The position numbers and the translations under genes were made by a program. Shown one piece after another: positions 61,780 through 64,000 of a DNA stretch of 64,000 nt. Under the pieces are notes generated by a model, which saw only the letters and a list, made by a program, of their open reading frames with translations, had not been told where the DNA came from and made no database searches. Location: assembly GCA_964035545.1 (NCBI GenBank), contig OZ037765.1, positions 26,734,504 to 26,798,503 of the forward strand, written 5' to 3'. This stretch comes from Bugula neritina (taxonomy: Eukaryota; Bryozoa; Gymnolaemata; Cheilostomatida; Bugulidae). Within the stretch, counting starts at the first letter, position 1. Every line of letters starts with the position of its first letter.

Positions 61780-63876
61780 ATGTGCTCGTGGACTTACTGC
61801 ATACTACTGTTGCTGCCTCTGACAGCATATGCACAAATTATTCATTCCATAGACCGTATGTCTAAATCAGTGGCTCTCTACCCTGTGCTGGCAGAAAGAT
61901 TAGAATCGCATTTAGTCGAAGAAGAAAATCGGATAAAGAAAATTAGATCGTAAGTAAGCTGACTACTTGTCAAACAAATTCCCTATGTTTGAAATGTTCA
62001 ACACCATAAAGTGGTAATACTAAACATATAACTAAAGGTATACACTTTGTATTTTGTAAGAGAAAAGGGGTGAGATAGAATCACCTGGTATAACCAGGGT
62101 TTAGTCTGTGTTCTATCTGTTTTAGTTTGGGTTTAAATAGATTGATAGTTGCTTTCCACTTTTCATATTTATTTTGTATCAGCAGCTTGCTATAGACTTT
62201 CTAAATGTTAGCCAATAATAATGTCACTATTATTATAGTCATCACTCTAAAAGAAAAGTGTTTTTCTTACAGTTGATTAGCTGCCTTTTTAGACAGGTTA
62301 GACTTGTGAGCCAGTATTGACTATACAAACTAGTAACAACTACAAAAACTTTTTATGGAGAACTTAATATGCTAAATGTTACTATATGAAATAAATATTT
62401 AGAATATGCAATATTCACCAAAACCACTTGGCTTTTTAGGTATTTCAACTTGGCATAACACTCAATTATGTGCATATCATGCAACTGAGTATTGAAAGTT
62501 TCTCATTCCTAGTTACAAAGCAAAGCTCTAAATTTCATTAACTAACACCTTTACACATTTGGTGAAAGACTGTTTACATTTGAAACTGGCCATCACGAAA
62601 ATGAAACCACTCTGATAGAGACAAGTTCAGACAGCAACATCGGTTTTCTGTATTACATTTTTTTTCAACTCTGACCAAGGACAACAATTTTTTTCACAGA
62701 GGCTCTCTAGTTTAGACTGAGCCTTGTTCCCACTAACTCAAAATTCTTAGAAATATATCATTATATAATAATATGTTTTATAAATTGTAAATATTATATT
62801 ATTATAGTAGGCTATATAACTGTAGCAAATTGCTGGTGTATGTGTCCAAGCTTAAAGTCCTCCACAGGCGGTTATACTATTACAGCATAATAAAGGCTAC
62901 TTTACAGAGGTGTTTGACGTCTGTATTGATTTAGAGTTGGTTGACTTCTAATTACTGCAGGTATATAGAAATCCTCAAGTTAGAAAATAAAAAGATGAAC
63001 ATGACAAGAAAAGAGCTAGAAGCCGAGATGTCTCATCCAGTAAGAGTATACAGATTCGTCTCACAGTTTTACTCAGACATTGAAGATATCAGAGATTCTC
63101 TAGACATGTCTCGCATATCTGAAGGTAATTACTAAATCTACAAATTAATGAACATAATGCAGTTAATGTGTATTTAAAAGGCACTTCCTATCTTTGATTA
63201 GCATTCTGATGTATACTTGTCAACTAAAGGGTGTCTATCAATTTGATAATTAAAAGTCGATATTCTGCAGAGTTGAGAGAAACTTTATCACAGCTGCCTT
63301 CTCAGAAGGATTATGTTGATGCTGTGGGTGCCATTGCAAGGCTACAAGAAGTATACAAAGATGAGGCTGATTTTACAAGACCCCAAACTAATAATACTAC
63401 TGATGTATTAACAGGTTATTCACCTGCACTACTAACACTGCTCAGATCAAATGCCAAATTACTCGGCACTTATTGATCAACTTGATGTACTGCAGTCAGA
63501 CATTAAGTTATATATAATAACTAATACTTTTTATGCCTATTTAAACAACTCATTCGTAGATTGAGTAGCTGAATGCAATAGTGCTAACATGGCGACACAA
63601 ATGGCTTGCTTACATACCAATTAATATGGGAGGCAGGTTGAAAGAACTTTAAGTTTTCAGGAAGTAATACATCATCACATTAATTACGTTGGTTTGCATT
63701 TTAAATATATAATTGCAGCTGAAGAGGTGTTTGACATTGGAAGAACTTGCTCCGAAATAGAGAACTATTACGGAGCACTGAATAATTTGGTTCGGGCTAA
63801 AGAGATGTTTGAAGCTAGAAATGATACAGTGCAAGCAATGGCAGCATACGATCACTTAGCTTTTGTCATGTTTGAG
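61780..63876 (+). CDS. Prolyl 4-hydroxylase alpha subunit, N-terminal part (runs off window)
   Basis: Coding exons 61780-61949, 62961-63124, 63271-63414 and 63719-63876 join in frame (phases 2, 1, 1, then 0) to 212 residues and continue beyond the right edge. The first 20 or so residues (MCSWTYCILLLLPLTAYAQ) form a signal peptide, as expected for an ER-lumen enzyme. The next part (IHSIDRMSKSVALYPVLAERLESHLVEEE...HPVRVYRFVSQFYSDIEDI) matches the N-terminal dimerisation domain of collagen prolyl 4-hydroxylase alpha. AEEVFDIGRTCSEIENYYGALNNL begins the TPR-type peptide-substrate-binding domain. The catalytic Fe(II)/2-oxoglutarate dioxygenase domain would lie outside. In the family it hydroxylates prolines in procollagen X-Pro-Gly triplets with protein disulfide isomerase as partner. 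Which of the several animal paralogues this is cannot be told. Confidence 0.9.
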
Positions 63877-64000
63877 GTATGAAATCTTGGTTATGCTCAC
63901 GTTGGGCAATCTGCTCAAACTTTAGTCTATGAATCATCAATTCTCCAACATGCTACAAGATGGAGCAACTTTTAAACAGACTCAAAAATCAAAAGCTAAT

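Noticed and set aside
61506-61865. Plus-strand 119-codon frame beginning MKSCVVLLLRR
   Set aside because: It overlaps the signal-peptide exon of the prolyl 4-hydroxylase gene in another frame, has no recognisable homology, and lies mostly in the presumed 5' untranslated region.
63231-63476. 81-codon frame read as an independent small gene
   Set aside because: It is exon 3 of the prolyl 4-hydroxylase gene plus read-through into the flanking introns.

Overview
The window is eukaryotic nuclear DNA from an AT-rich invertebrate animal genome; the phylum cannot be fixed from sequence alone. It has GT-AG introns, animal genes (UVSSA, a collagen prolyl 4-hydroxylase alpha subunit), a nuclear tRNA-Trp(CCA), tRNA-derived SINE heads, short inverted-repeat elements and TA/CA microsatellites.

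Positions 1-49,370 hold a tandem array of ten copies (called A to J here) of one C2H2 zinc-finger gene family. Each copy has a 19-nt coding first exon (MSVGxQ or similar), a 423-nt exon 2 encoding a 141-residue acidic, Asn/Ser-rich module that I do not recognise (not KRAB, SCAN, BTB or ZAD), and an exon 3 with about 100 linker residues followed by the fingers. Nine copies are on the minus strand; G is inverted. Intact copies are A (5 fingers), B (7), D (11), F (11), H (9) and J (10). C has a nonsense codon, E has lost all fingers, G has a frameshift in its last finger, and I has a deletion fusing exon 2 to finger DNA out of frame. Flanks and introns are duplicated with the genes, and they show mosaic relationships that suggest unequal crossover or gene conversion. 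The flank at 1-2967 resembles the other inter-unit spacers, so the array probably continues to the left.

Intron 2 of most copies contains a 330-670 bp inverted-repeat insertion whose end supplies the 5' splice site and is flanked by a 7-bp duplication of the exon end, so a second donor-like copy lies downstream. Other elements include a foldback element with an empty site in a paralogue, a 540-bp inverted-repeat element in four spacers, and a 462-bp inverted-repeat element in a UVSSA intron.

Positions 51,556-58,161 hold a complete ten-exon UVSSA gene (minus strand, 649 residues predicted, frame continuous through all junctions). A copy of its last two exons lies beside inverted unit G at 35,660-36,098. 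The stretch 58.2-60.7 kb is low-complexity spacer. tRNA-Trp lies at 60,763-60,835, and the first four coding exons of a prolyl 4-hydroxylase alpha subunit gene (plus strand) run from 61,780 off the right edge.

Exons were deduced by reading splice sites, phase and homology by eye; no transcript data or database search was available.
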